From Dictyophora rubrovolvata (lineage: Eukaryota > Basidiomycota > Agaricomycetes > Phallales > Phallaceae), in NCBI GenBank assembly GCA_029959195.1, contig CP114126.1, forward strand, positions 496,001 through 560,000: a DNA stretch of 64,000 nucleotides, in the 5' to 3' direction. Position numbers and translations under genes: made by a program. Shown one piece after another: positions 1 through 10,500 of this stretch (positions are counted from its first letter, which is position 1; each line of letters begins with the position of its first letter). Below the pieces are notes generated by a model. That model made no database searches, was not told the origin of the DNA, and saw only the letters and a program-made list of their open reading frames with translations.

Positions 1-228
1 TACGCACCTACGACTGTCACACATGTAGTTGTTGCTACTGTACAACATTCTTCGCCTACTTCTGGCACTCATGGTGGATTACTCGACGGACTACTCTCAG
101 GCCCCCGTCCGCTATCGCCTAAAGTTGCTTCTTCCAATCGTAACGCCATTCCTAACACTCTCCCTGCGTCCAATCCTGCAGAACTCTTGCCTGCCATCGA
201 ACAACTCATCAGTCCGACTGAAAACCAG
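1..228 (+). CDS. 3' part of an unknown gene (open exon cut by window edge)
   Basis: Frame 1 is open from the first base to a good splice donor (gtaaag at 229). The translation is Ser/Thr/Pro-rich with a PAELLPAIEQLISPTENQ end and no recognisable domain. A plausible acceptor lies at 284-286 (ttacag), after which the frame could continue for a short last exon, but I could not fix the stop because the open frame runs into the next gene's start. The exon is inferred only from the open frame and splice signal; function unknown. Confidence 0.3.
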
Positions 229-469
229 GTAAAGGTGGATTTGAGCTAGAATATACCATTGTCGACTTGTCTTGGTCCTATTACAGACGAGATTGTACGG
301 AGAAATGAACCTATACCCTGCCTTAGCTGTAGTTTCTAAATTGTGTATGTGTGACATTTGCGTTTGTGACACAAATAAAAACATTCTTTTTTGGTCTTAT
401 CTAAGCGATTCGGCAAGGTGCCAAGGCAAAGTTTCTCCTCAGTCATCCTCCTCAGTCATCCTCCTCATT

Positions 470-1424
470 ATGAATCGTTTCTTTGGATCAAGCACTCGAA
501 AGCCACAACCTACCCTCTCAGATGCAGTCGCTTCAGTACGTTCTTGACTTGATTCAACTCGCCACATCGAGATTACCCAATTTGCCACCGTAATAGATAG
601 ACTCTCGAGTTGAGAGCATCGAAGTCAAAGTCCGCAAACTGGATGCTGAACTAGGGAGATATAGAGAGCAAATGAACAAAATGCGTAATGGACCTGGTAA
701 GGTGATGCGCGCGAATTTGAATAGTCTTCTTTTTTTGGCTGACTTTGAGGGGAAAAGGCTGCCGTACAGGAACGGGCAATGAGAGTACTCAAGCAGCGGA
801 AAATGTATGAAGCGCAGATCGCACAACTCTCTCAGCAATCTTTCAATATGGAATCTGCAACGCTGGCGACTGAGAATCTACAAAACACTATGGCAACAGT
901 CAAAGCTATGGAACAAGCGAATAAGGAACTCAAAAGGCAGTATGGCAAGATCGATATCGATAAGATTGAGGTGAGAGTATTGGCTTGTTTGGCCTCACGT
1001 ATTTTGAATTGATTTTCGACTAATTAGAACGTGCATTTCGATATGGAAGACCTACTCGAGCAAGCCAACGAGATACAAGAATCGCTGGCACGTTCGTACG
1101 CCGTACCCGAGGAAATCGACGAAGCCGAATTGCAAGCAGGTAAGTTATCGACTTTCATTTCATTCCCCTCTGAAATTCCTTCCTGAACTTTTCAGAACTT
1201 GATGCCTTGGACTTAGAAGATGAGGAGGAACCATCTTATTTAGCTGATCTGGATAAAGTGCCCGATTTTGTGGATGAACCGCCCGTAGAAGAGGCGAGTG
1301 AATTAACCAGAAGTAGAATCAGATTTGTTCTCACCAGCATGTGTGCTTCGTTGTTTTTTTCCAGAGCGCTACGAACTCGGCAAACAAAGAGGCTGTCAAA
1401 ACGGCTGCTTATTCTGGCTCGTGA
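470..1424 (+). CDS. VPS60: ESCRT-III subunit CHMP5/VPS60
   Basis: Snf7-family ESCRT-III protein that helps sort membrane cargo into multivesicular bodies at the endosome and binds the VTA1/VPS4 machinery. The start MNRFFG, the DSRVESIEVKVRKLDAELG helix and the block RVLKQRKMYEAQ...QSFNME match CHMP5 residue for residue in order. Exons read 470-535, 597-701, 758-970, 1028-1139, 1196-1284 and probably 1365-1424, giving about 214 aa against about 219 in human CHMP5. The third exon joins in frame only if the donor GTGATG at 702 is used, which restores the GPGK motif. The last intron is the least certain: without it the frame runs on to 1485 with an unlikely tail. The acidic C-terminal half (EEEPSYLADLDKVPDFVDEP) is normal for the family. 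Confidence 0.88.
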
Positions 1425-1724
1425 TCACTACACTAGCTCGATTTGTCTAATACCTCCCGACTCTATCCATGTCACTTTCATCTAGTTAATTGTACCTTTA
1501 GATTCTAAAAAACCACATGTTATACTACTTCAACACTGACAAACTGAATTCGGGTACGGATACGTTCTACGAAGCAGGGTAATTATATACGATTAAGGGA
1601 CCTACATAGAAAAACCAACTTTTACACAGCAATTTCGACTGACAGTTGAAAACACACAGAAACTATTCTAAATTTGTCCTGTGATCACGACAATACTTCT
1701 CACGATCACGTCAACGCTTGCTCC
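1425..1724. other. Intergenic, convergent 3' ends
   Basis: Three hundred bases between the stop of the CHMP5 gene and the stop of the gene on the other strand. AT-rich, expected to hold both 3' UTRs and polyadenylation sites. No conserved reading frame seen. Confidence 0.5.
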
Positions 1725-2740
1725 CTAGCCAGACCATGTTGGGCCGAGATCAATGGTGTCATCATCACCATCATCATCCATCGCCTCCTGAAAATATGCA
1801 TAACTCCTTACTAACTCTTTAATGCCTAACTCCATTTCGGTAACACCTCGACTCGGCGTTGCGAGATCCCTGAATTCCAAACACCTTTCTAGAGCCTGAC
1901 TCGTAGTGGACCGATGTTCCCCATGAGCGCACCAATCGTTGACAGTGTGTGGATAACCAATGCCGGGAACAGTCAAATAGACACCGTCGGCGGAATTTTG
2001 CGGCATGGGAATTATGTTACACCTGAACCATGATGATACGTCGTCGTCGTCGTTATCTGACGGTGGCGTGATAAGAATAGTAGGTATGCAGAAACTAGAA
2101 CGTAGAGCCTTTTCCTCGGAAGTAATATGAGGATACTGCGACACCTGCTTATCGATAGCGGCAGTTACGGGGTCAGATAAGAACGGGGTTATACGGCGAA
2201 TTGATGGTACGCGGGTCTGGGTCTGGACCTGCGGACAAGATATGACGCCTATGCCTATCGGTTCATCGTTGCTGGGCAGGAGATGGTTAGATAAAGGGTA
2301 ATATTCTACGAGAGGAGTCGTGTTCCTGCATAGAACAGTAAGACGTCGCAGAATATATCGATCATCACGAAAAGTCTGGATGGATATGAGGGAACGCAGG
2401 CTGCCACGTCCCGGGCGCGCCTTTGATTTTGAAGACGGTTTGACTTTGACTTTGCGTAGCAAAGTGAGAATAGAATGAGGAAGCAAGGGAAAGATGCTCT
2501 TTCCGTCTTCTACCGGAGAAACCTAAAAAATGAAAAGATACGATAGGACAAGGGGGTGTCAGAATCAGCCATGGGTCTTTGCTTTGAGCGAATAGGAGAA
2601 AAAGGTCTTGAACACTCACGAGACAATGAGGATGCTCGTCGGGAGGATCGGAATCATCTTCGCAAGAAAGTGTAGTTACGCTCTGCACGTCAAGTAAGTT
2701 CTGGCCCGAAGGCCACGCGAAAATCGCGACGACTGACCAT
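1725..2740 (-). CDS. Unknown fungal protein, about 287 aa
   Basis: Best model has three exons: the ATG alone (2740-2738), then 2682-2620, then 2522-1725. The start is inferred: the second exon's frame has no ATG of its own, but a 55-nt intron with donor GTCAGT and acceptor TGCAG places an ATG exactly in phase. The second intron (donor GTGAGT, acceptor TTTTTTAG) joins HCL to VSPVEDGK. The protein has no signal peptide or membrane helix; it contains a basic stretch (KVKVKPSSKSKARPGRG), a long middle region without recognisable motif, and an acidic tail (DDDGDDDTIDLG). I do not recognise the family. It probably is a real gene because the frame is open for 266 codons and the introns fit. Confidence 0.6.
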
Positions 2741-3091
2741 GACGAGGGGGTAGCAGAAACGGAATGGAAAAACGGGAAAAAAGGGAAAATGAAGAAAAAG
2801 TCGAGGAAAAAAGAAAGGGTAATAGTAATAACGGAGAAGGGGTTGAGACGGTGGTTAGTGCTAGTGGGGAGCCATCTAGTAAAGAAATTTTAGGAGGAGG
2901 AGGAGGAGGGATAACAGGGTAAGGGAGAAGATAGTTGTGCTGATTTGCGGTATTATATAACAAAAAAAAATGGGGGAGCAAAATGAGCGAGGGTGCGACA
3001 CCCGATTAGACGCTCATTGAATACTGTTTTGCTTACGTAAGGATGAGACGAAGTTTCGGGTCCGTGGTGAGGAGAGTGCTAAGTATAGATG
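2741..3091. other. Intergenic / promoter side of the unknown 287-aa gene
   Basis: Upstream of the ATG at 2740 on the minus strand the DNA is strongly pyrimidine/purine biased (on the minus strand long CT-rich runs with CCT repeats near 2895-2910), as is common in fungal promoters. No gene seen. Confidence 0.4.
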
Positions 3092-3409
3092 CTAGCCGCA
3101 TTTGTCCCAGACACTTCTCCTGGCCCTATGGACATAACATATAGCCATTTCATTCGAGTATTTGATTCCAGTCGCATGACCAAGACTCTTCAGTTGCCCT
3201 GGCACTATCTTCCTTACCGCTTTCTTTGTCTTACTGTCAGACACTAATTGGCAGCCAAGACTGAGTACCACCTCCTCAAACAGGTCTGAGACTGCGTATT
3301 GAATCTGAGACATGTCAGAACCACAGGTACTGCCGAGTGGAGCGTATTCCTCGCCGATGATGGTGGCTTTCAGTTGTAACTTGTGCACAGTCAAGGCGTA
3401 TGTGATCAC
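3092..3409 (-). CDS. Doubtful short frame, no ATG at its head
   Basis: A 105-codon open frame whose first ATG is well inside it. The sequence (e.g. SQIQYAVSDLFEEVVLSLG) is not low complexity and could be an exon of a decayed or lineage-specific gene, but no partner exon or homology was recognised. Listed only because the surrounding 2741-4170 stretch otherwise holds no gene. Confidence 0.15.
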   Translation of the reverse strand: MITYALTVHKLQLKATIIGEEYAPLGSTCGSDMSQIQYAVSDLFEEVVLSLGCQLVSDSKTKKAVRKIVPGQLKSLGHATGIKYSNEMAICYVHRARRSVWDKCG

Positions 3410-3799
3410 AATCGGGAATCGATGTCAGAAGCTAATAGCAAAATCGAGCGAAGCCGCTACAGAGTCTCATACTTCTGTTGGCTGCCGTCTTTTACTTTCA
3501 CAGCTAAGTAAGACAGTGGAACGAACCTATTGCTTCTGAAGGACGCCGAATTCGAAATTAGACGACGAAAAGGGAAAAAATAGACAGACGCCATGTGGTC
3601 ATGAAGTTGATATCGCCGCCTGAAAGAACGAATGGCGTGGAAGGCTTCGAGAAAAGAACTGCTATTGGCTTCAATGAATGAAGAAAGGGACCCGTCGGCT
3701 GTAGCAAAAGATATTTTGTTATCTCAATCTCATTAAAGCCTACTTTCGTATTCTGCTTTCACTCTTGTCTGAGCACTTGATTAGTTTTTACCACCAAGT

Positions 3800-4170
3800 T
3801 CAGGCCAAGTACGCCGAAATTGAAAGCTGCTAAATATATAAGAACGTGGCTCCATTCTCCGATCATTGTAAAACACTATTTATTACACTCTGTACGGTAA
3901 ATGACGCTATTCGTTAATGCAATCTGTTAAAACATTTATATCACTTTCCGACCGTTTGCCTTCCAACTGAAACTTACATGCATATAATAATATAATATAA
4001 TTTAGTGCCGCTAGAACAACAGCAGGAAAATAATAACGGAGAAAAAACAAACCTCACTGCCAGGAGAGAGTCTAGACTCTAGATGTACTGATCTCCTCAC
4101 GATTGCACATCGCCATGCGCACGGCGCCGTACTAGAGTACGGAATATTCGATACAATCTTGTCGCGCCAT
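3800..4170 (-). repeat. Duplicated 3' flank of protease genes, copy 1
   Basis: This stretch, immediately downstream of protease gene A, aligns by eye with 8790-9115 downstream of copy B. Shared blocks include cttattacact..tgt.ggtaa, ttctgaccgttt..ttccaactgaaac, ataatttagtgc and gaaaaaacaaacct. It shows that the family was copied as a unit with its 3' UTR. Confidence 0.7.
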
Positions 4171-5892
4171 TCAAGTGAGGACCGGATAAAGGTGAGCGTC
4201 AGGGAACTTCTCGGTGATGCAACGCAGGAGAAACTGGATGGGTGTGGCATAGGTGATGTCTGATGAATCCGCGGCACCAGCGCCACCGGTGAGGAGACCA
4301 CACATACGTCCGAGGCCGTCAACGATGATGGCGCCGGAGTCGCCTGCCTTCGAGAAAGGGCCTGACTTGCTGTTGCGAGAAAGGATAGCCCATTGCATTG
4401 AAGTCTGGGGTTCCCTGTCATCGAAGTAGTGCCGAACGAACGAGGGAATGTTGTTGGAACGGCCGATGGTCAGGCCGGTGGCGGTCCCGCGTTTAAGCAC
4501 CATTAAGCACGGGTCCCCGTTTTCGTCTAGCGTGGTCGGGTGGTGTATCTCCTCTTGCGAGATGGTACCCTTAAGGTGCAGACGGCGGTCGGGCGGATAA
4601 ATAAAATCTTTGCGGTTTGTGGGGTGAGGGAACACCATGCGACCAAAATCTTCGAGATGAATTTGGGTGCCAAGGTCAATGACATTCCCCTTGAAGTTGC
4701 TTGCATTAAGCTTGGAAGCATCCATTTCAATGATGGCAAAGTCTCTTGCGTAAGACTGATCACCAACATCGACCCCTAAAGGAGGGGAGAACACTACATG
4801 CCCCACGACGCGGTTCTCTGAGGTAGACCAGTGCGTAAAAACATTCTGGTGAAAGGTGGTAAGCTCCTCCAAGGCTCCTCTTGCCCTAACCAACTCACGT
4901 TCCCTCTCAGCCGCGTTGTCCTCCTCACCCTCAACTGCCTTGGCGTGGTCAATCCTGAAGGACGCCCTCCCAACGGCTAACTCGGTGGATTTGAGAAGAG
5001 CGTTGAATGCACGGCTTCCGAGAAGAAGGACATTACGACGGGGTTGATTGGGATCCGTGTGCTCAAACATGTTATTGGAAACGATGCCCGGCGGGAGAAC
5101 GACGTGGCGAGCGGTGACAAGGAAAATCCGGTTGTTGTCACCGCCTTGGGCTATAAAGAAGCCACCGGTACCCTCAAGCCAAGACGTATTCTCAGCACAG
5201 ATACTGAGACCAAGAGTAGAGGTAAGCGGCCTGCCGACCTCTATAATCGAGTCCAACGGGTCGACGGTGAACGGAGGATTGAGGAACTTGGGACCGGCCA
5301 ATCGGACGACGACGGACTCACGAAGCTCAACGTCCACGTCGGTGATGTTGTTTTGCTCAAGATATTCTTTACACATTAGGGCCACCGGGAGGCCTTCGGA
5401 AGGGGCGAGAGTTTGGGGGATCACACCAATCCACAAGATTACGGGCGCGGAAGGCTCTCCGACCTTAGCGATACGGACAACGTCTACGCTGGTATACATC
5501 ACCCCTTGGGACTCAAGAAGGCGAAGGACATGAGGAGCATATTTTTTCTCCCAGACACCATTACTGAGTGCGTGGTCGCCGACCGGTCTAAGCTCATGTT
5601 GTGTGTAGGGTTCTGAAATGGAGGGCTCCTTCCACGGAGTAGTAATGGAGCTAGAGCGAGCGAGTAAGAGTGGTCCTGATTGCAGGCCAGCGTAGTACAG
5701 CCTAACCTCGGTCTTAAACTCTTCGGACTGTTCCTGAAGAATCTGAGCGAGGGATCTTGCCGGGAAGGGCTTAGCTATGCAACTTTGAATGAAAATGGTG
5801 TCGGTGGTCACTGCCCCTGGAAAAAGCGAAGCCAATCTAGTTCAGTACAGCAACGCAGCTGAGGAGCGAAGGTACTGACTTTCCAAGACCAT
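4171..5892 (-). CDS. Trypsin-fold (PA clan) serine protease-like protein, copy A
   Basis: Probable endopeptidase of chymotrypsin fold; substrate unknown. A 13-nt first exon (5892-5880) ends at donor GTCAGT; the second exon starts at 5810 after CAG and runs uninterrupted to 4171, giving about 550 aa. I chose this start because copies C and the 27.9-kb fragment share the same tiny exon; the long frame itself has no early ATG. A candidate triad is visible: His about 240 in VTARHVV, Asp about 361 in ARDFAIIEMD, Ser about 496 in KAGDSGAIIVD. The first 220 residues form a conserved non-protease region (RPVGDHALSNGVWEK, APVILWIGVIP). No signal peptide is seen, so it is probably intracellular or exported non-classically. 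Between His and Asp lies a charged helical insert (about 290-325). Looks intact. Known family: many uncharacterised agaricomycete proteins resemble this; that statement is from general knowledge. Confidence 0.8.
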
Positions 5893-5995
5893 GATTAAAT
5901 ACAAAGAATTGAGTGTTGTCAGTACACGTGACTAAGCGTGACATTATAGAGGAGGCTGCTAAGCCACGTGATTTTCGACGAACACCCTCTCAATG
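5893..5995. promoter_or_regulatory. Shared protease upstream region with two CACGTG boxes
   Basis: Palindromic CACGTG hexamers lie at 5925-5930 and 5965-5970 within sequence conserved in the mirror position (27780-27911, one intact CACGTG at 27787-27792). CACGTG is the core site of fungal bHLH regulators (established knowledge); its use here is inference. A shorter piece of the same region lies upstream of copy C (19351-19450). Confidence 0.45.
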
Positions 5996-6843
5996 AATAT
6001 GTTGTTTATACAGATCCACCATCAATCTCTCGCTTTAATAACTTCGTCTCACAATGTGGACAGTCGGAATAACAGGTACCCTTTCCTTCCTATACAAGGT
6101 TCGCGTTTAGTCTACATAAAACAAACACTTGTAAATTGAAAGATGAACAACGCACGGCTTATAAGCCGTTTATTCGATCTAAAAGTTTCGCATACGATTT
6201 CGGACGACGATGACGTTTCACGTATTAAATCTCTTTTAAGACACTACAGTTGATTCAGAACACCCTCACTGTCTATGGACAAAGTTTTTCCGCGATGGCT
6301 GCAAGTGCAAGGTTGGAAAGGACCGAAGGTGCAATCTTGCCTTTATCACTTTTCTTTTTCCATCTCACACGTGAAATGTAATAGGGAAGCGTCCTCCATG
6401 AATTAGAAACATCAGACTTGTATTCCAAATCCGAAACCCAAGATACTCAAACCTGGCCCCTTTCAACCACCATGCATCAAACCCCGAAACATCTCTCAAC
6501 AAACTACGCGATACAATAGTAAAAAAAACCCAAACGCGAAAACACGTTCTAATCCGTTCTCAAATCTTTACCGCTTTCTTTTCTCGAGAAACGTTCCAGT
6601 TTTATACTGTTGATACGGCCACGTTTCGTCGGAGCTATCTCAGTGGTACGACTTCTTTGAGTCCCGTTCAAGACGAAGTACACAGAAATAAGAGCGTTTT
6701 AGTGCTGAATCGGTGTGTTCTTTCCAGTCGCGATGCGGGTTTTAGGACGCAAGTAATAACCCGTTGTTGTATATTAGGCGGTCTATTGCTCCGACACCTA
6801 TTAGACCCCCTTCCTTTGTAACTCCACCAGCTCAACCATCATG
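5996..6843 (+). pseudogene. PEX14: Decayed PEX14 copy
   Basis: Aligns with the intact PEX14 on the minus strand of 27560-26379. The membrane-helix exon (tgtggacagtcggaataac at about 6055), the coiled-coil exon beginning aacaacgcacggctt, and the last exon ending in ccaccagctcaacc near 6838 are all present in order. Exon 1, which encodes the conserved N-terminal PEX5/PEX13-binding domain, is missing. Compared with the intact copy there are several small deletions, for example in the Asp-rich segment near 6190-6260 and the following hundred bases, that destroy the frame. No long open frame survives. It lies tail to tail with the decayed TTI2 copy, as in the intact pair. Confidence 0.85.
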
Positions 6844-6869
6844 ATGAAAAATAATACCCTGACTTTGCA

Positions 6870-8520
6870 TTCACGAGGGAAACAGCAGAGCAAACATTTG
6901 CTTGTCCAAAGTGATCAAAGTCTGACAATGAACCTATTATACAGCGATTGTCAGGTAGCAAAACTACAGTTGTGAGAAGAGTATTAACCTTCAAAGAAGG
7001 AACGATCGTTGTCAAATCAACAAACCGGTTAATTCTGCGAATAAATGAACTAACTGTATGTATAGTGCTTTCAAAAAAGGGGACCTTCATTACGTGGTAT
7101 CTGCTCCTGCGAAGAAACCCAGCATCTTAAAACGCCGTCTAATATCATCGTACTCCACGCCGCGATCCGAGGGCGACAAATAGTAAGAACGACTTTTAAC
7201 AGCTTTAGAGTCGCTAATTGTAGTCGAACAACATACGGCCCTACATCGCTTGATAGATATTGAACTATTTGCTGCAAAATCGGCTTTCAAAACGTCCCCA
7301 TGAGAAAGTTCTTCATCAAAAAAAAAAAAAGGTCTCGCGTACCCTGAGATATCGAACACTTCCGATTCCAACAACCTCGCAAAACACGATTAGTGACGAT
7401 TCGATGGTTGATAAATCATTAAACGCGTATGTCCATATGCTACCTATAATACCCTCCCATAACAATGCACAAAACTGGTCAAAGCGCTGTTGTGAGCCAG
7501 GAGCAGAAGTCAATTTGATCAACCGAATAAGAGTCGACGCGGAGAGTTGTATTATTTTGGGGGTTGAAGATGAAGTAGGCAGTTATTCAATGACTGAATA
7601 AAAAATAGAGATATATATAACCTTTTTTGTATGTGAGCGAGCTAAACATACGTACTTTTTTTATTAACCCATCGATACCAGTACGTTTCAAAGGCTCGGT
7701 AGGCACTCGATCGATAAGTTGAGAGATAATTCCAATGCCCCTTAATTTATAATAGCTCTCGTAGTCGTCGAGAAACGTCATGCTTGGTGGGACAATGAGA
7801 TGCCAAACTTGCTCATATTCATCTCTCTAACACATCAGTTTGGAAAACCATATATATATATATATATAATAAAGAAGAATTTCAACTCAACTCACCTTGA
7901 GAGATTGAATACACCAAATGATTAAATACGACAATCCAGGCCTTTTTTTCCAGTCTTGGCCTTCGTAAAAATCGAGCGAACCTGAAGGTCTCCCTGCCGG
8001 ACGATTTAACCTTCTTCCAGATTTTGGATCAATAAGAGTATGAGGTACTCTGGCGAATAGTGGTCTGATATGATATAGCAGAATGGATTTGATGATTTCA
8101 AAGTCGGGAGGTAATCGTTTCAGTATTTCTGGGTTATAATAACATGAACATATGAAGTTTTCCGCCGCTTTTTTGGCTGGCTGGTAGAAACTTACCAGTA
8201 GCGGTGTTTGATACACATTGACACATCCAATCTTCAGGGGTTGCAGTTACTAAGGGTTGTAGTATAGAGTAAACGAGAGCTAGTTCGTCAACCGTTAGAT
8301 TGTGCAAGTCTGTGTCCTCGGCGAGTGTGGAGAACGTGTCGAGTTTCGTTTTGCGGGGAACGAGCCACGGTTTCACCTGCAATTTAATGCTCATATATAA
8401 CAGGCCTGAACTTATGTACAAGATGCGGGGACATGGCTGTCCAATTCTACAATTCACTCTTCGCCATCTCTTGAGAACCAATTCTTTTACCTGAATTTCT
8501 TCTTCGGAAACATATCATGA
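6870..8520 (-). pseudogene. TTI2: Decayed TTI2 copy
   Basis: All middle exons of TTI2 are recognisable: the block with ILLYHIRPLFARVP at about 8100-8050, the exon with TFLDDYESYYKLRG at 7781-7680 (identical to the intact gene), and the exon with FDQFCALL near 7480. Breaks relative to the intact gene include a deletion of about 10 nt after the codons for LHLH near 7560 and a deletion of about 17 nt in the penultimate exon near 7010, both shifting frame; exon 1 is interrupted near 8360-8440 by sequence with new intron-like ends. The AT microsatellite of the third intron is kept (7851-7868). Convergent to the decayed PEX14 copy. Confidence 0.85.
7851..7868. repeat. AT dinucleotide microsatellite
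   Basis: Uninterrupted (at)n run inside the intron of the decayed TTI2 copy; the mirror intron at about 25320-25341 carries a slightly longer run. Confidence 0.9.
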
Positions 8521-8585
8521 CAGATTTAAGTTGGGAATCTGCGTGACATGTATTATAAACAATAAGTTAGGCTTGAAAGGAATGC

Positions 8586-8779
8586 CTACAGTGCTCGAAA
8601 GCCTTGATACCATTCTCCCGGCCGATTTCGCTCCTTGAAATCAATGTAAGTACACAGGGTTGTGTATGCACAAACGTATCTATATACCATGGTGAGTTAG
8701 GATCATTTTGATGGTGGTAATTGACCCAAACGAGACAGCTTCCAATTTCCGTGCTTCCACAATGGGCCCTTGAAAGGTC
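8586..8779 (-). pseudogene. Coding relic of an unidentified gene
   Basis: On the minus strand an open run without its own start reads GSTEIGSCLVWVNYHHQNDP, then PWYIDTF, and ends IDFKERNRPGEWYQGFRAL. The composition (Trp, Cys, Gly, charged residues) is that of a folded protein and not of random DNA. It begins right after a stop and lies between the TTI2 relic and the duplicated 3' flank of protease copy B, so it is probably an orphan exon dragged in by rearrangement. I do not recognise the family. Confidence 0.35.
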
Positions 8780-8789
8780 ATAATGTCAG

Positions 8790-9115
8790 GCCTTGAACAT
8801 TGGGGAACAGTAGAACTTATTACACTGTGTGGTAACCGTCATTACTGCAATTTGTGAAAAGGTTTATCAATTTCTGACCGTTTGAATTCCAACTGAAACA
8901 TTGCTTGAAGCTAGACCTACATACCCATAATTTAGTGCTGCCCAAACACAACGGCCGAAAACAAAGGGGAAAAAACAAACCTTATTGCACTGCCGATGGG
9001 AGCCAATCGGCCACGAGAGGCAACATCATCGCCGTGCTGTCCAACCACCCACAAGACCACCCCATCACCGTTCTAAAAGAAGAGCTCAACTAGTCAAAGC
9101 TCTTCGTCGCGCCAT
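8790..9115 (-). repeat. Duplicated 3' flank of protease genes, copy 2
   Basis: Matches 3800-4170 downstream of protease A in block order; see that entry. Confidence 0.7.
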
Positions 9116-10081
9116 TTACGTGAGGACGGGGTAAAGGTGAGCGTTGGGGAACTTCTGGGCTATGCATTGCAGGAGAGAATCGATGGGCGTCGCATACGTA
9201 ACGTCCGTAGAATCCGTAGGACCAGTGCCGGCAGTGATGAGACCGCCCATACGTCCTCGGCCGTCGACGACGATGGAGCCGGAATCACCACGTCTCGAGA
9301 AAGGGGCCGACATACCGTTGCGGGGAAAGATAGGCCATTCCCTTGAGGTCCGGGTTTCCTTACTACCGAAGTAATGCCGGACGAACGAGGCGATGTTGTT
9401 GGCCCGGCCAATGGTCAGGCCGGTGGCAGCGCCGCGTTTGAGCACCATCAAACACGGTTCCCCGTTTTCGTCTAGCATGTTCAAGTTACAGATGTCCTCC
9501 CGTGAGATGGTGCCCCTGAGGGGAAGGAGGTGATTAGATGGGTACTTGAAGCTTGAGGAGTTCGTGGGGTAGGGGTGCATCATGGCACGGAAAGCCTCAG
9601 GAGTGATCTCGGTACCAAGATCGATGAAATTGTCCTTGAAGTTGCTTGCGTTGAACTTGGAGGCGTCCATTTCAATGAGGGCAAAGTCCCTTGTGAACTC
9701 CTCATCGCCGACGCCGAAATCAATGGGAGGGGAGAACACGATATGCCCTATGACGCGGTTGTCGGGGTTGGACCAGTGTGCCAAGAAGTTCCTGCGAAAG
9801 GTGTTAAGCTCCTCCATTACGCCTTCCACCTTAACCAACTCAGCCTGTGCAGTCCTGCGGTTTGCTTCAGGAGTGTCGCCCTCCCCACCTTCAACCGTCC
9901 TTAAATTCCTTTTCTTTTCCTCAACCATGATAGCCACTGAATTGATGACGGCTTCGGTGGATTTGGGGAGTGTTTTGGATGCTCCATCGCCAAGGAGGAG
10001 GATCTTGTCACTGCCCCTGCCCTGGGCAATGAACAAGCTACCAGTGCCCTCATTGTTATGTAACTCCTTGATCTGTGGCAA
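9116..10081 (-). pseudogene. Protease family copy B, N-terminus and catalytic His lost
   Basis: About 321 codons remain open and align with the C-terminal 60% of copies A and C. The candidate Asp (TRDFALIEMD) and Ser (RRGDSGSIVVDG) motifs are kept, and the C-terminus (PNAHLYPVLT) is normal. The whole N-terminal 220-residue region is absent, and the segment that should lie between IAQGRGSDKI and LLLGDGA, about 40 residues including the VT.RHVV histidine motif, is deleted in frame. No ATG heads the frame. The sequence upstream to about 10.1 kb offers no family N-terminus. It is therefore either a dead copy or, less likely, a catalytically inactive derivative. The helical insert is longer than in A and contains EGGEGDTPEANRRT. 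Confidence 0.75.
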
Positions 10082-10192
10082 TCAAATAGAATCACACACA
10101 ATTACTTGTTTAAGCATTTGTCTAGATTCGTTGCTAATGAAAGATAGGCCAGGAATATCCGATCTTCTTTAGAGAGTTCCTGATCTATATAA

Positions 10193-10500
10193 CTGTTAGT
10201 GAGTAAATGTAGTATTAGAGTGAGACTTGTGGACAAGTCTCAGATAGTATTAGATAAGAGGTTTGAGAGCATGAGAAACTAATGTGACCCTTTTATTGTT
10301 TAATAAGCTGTATTAGCTAACACTGTGTGTCTGTTGCAATAAAAGGATGCTAGATACATGCTTTTTAGAGCCCTTTTTATACATGTTTAGGGCTAAACTA
10401 ATTCTACTTGTTGTATCGTAATGATGCAATACATGATACAATAATGATATAAATTGTCAGGGTACGCTAGCGTCATCCCCTTATTTTCCTACATTTATCT
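10193..10500. mobile_element. Possible old copia-like LTR remnant
   Basis: The segment starts TGTTAGTGAG and contains a complementary CTAACA at 10318-10323; it is AT-rich and unlike neighbouring coding DNA. No flanking target duplication was found, no internal genes follow, and the right border is uncertain. Named as a fossil LTR-type sequence on these weak signs only. Confidence 0.25.

Larger units (their letters stand above)
5290..8520. repeat. Left arm of a large inverted duplication
   Basis: Reading this arm on the minus strand gives, in order, a TTI2-like gene, PEX14-like sequence on the other strand, a shared intergenic region and the 5' part of a protease gene, exactly mirroring 24.78-28.48 kb. 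Several stretches are identical, including the 64-codon frame at 7781-7587 versus 25410-25604. The left arm has many small deletions relative to the right. The ends are approximate: the inner end by the loss of TTI2 exon 1 similarity near 8.5 kb, the outer by the end of the right-hand protease fragment. Confidence 0.88.

Noticed and set aside
7587-7781. 64-codon frame considered as an independent small gene
   Set aside because: It is an exon of the decayed TTI2 copy plus intron read-through, identical to 25410-25604.
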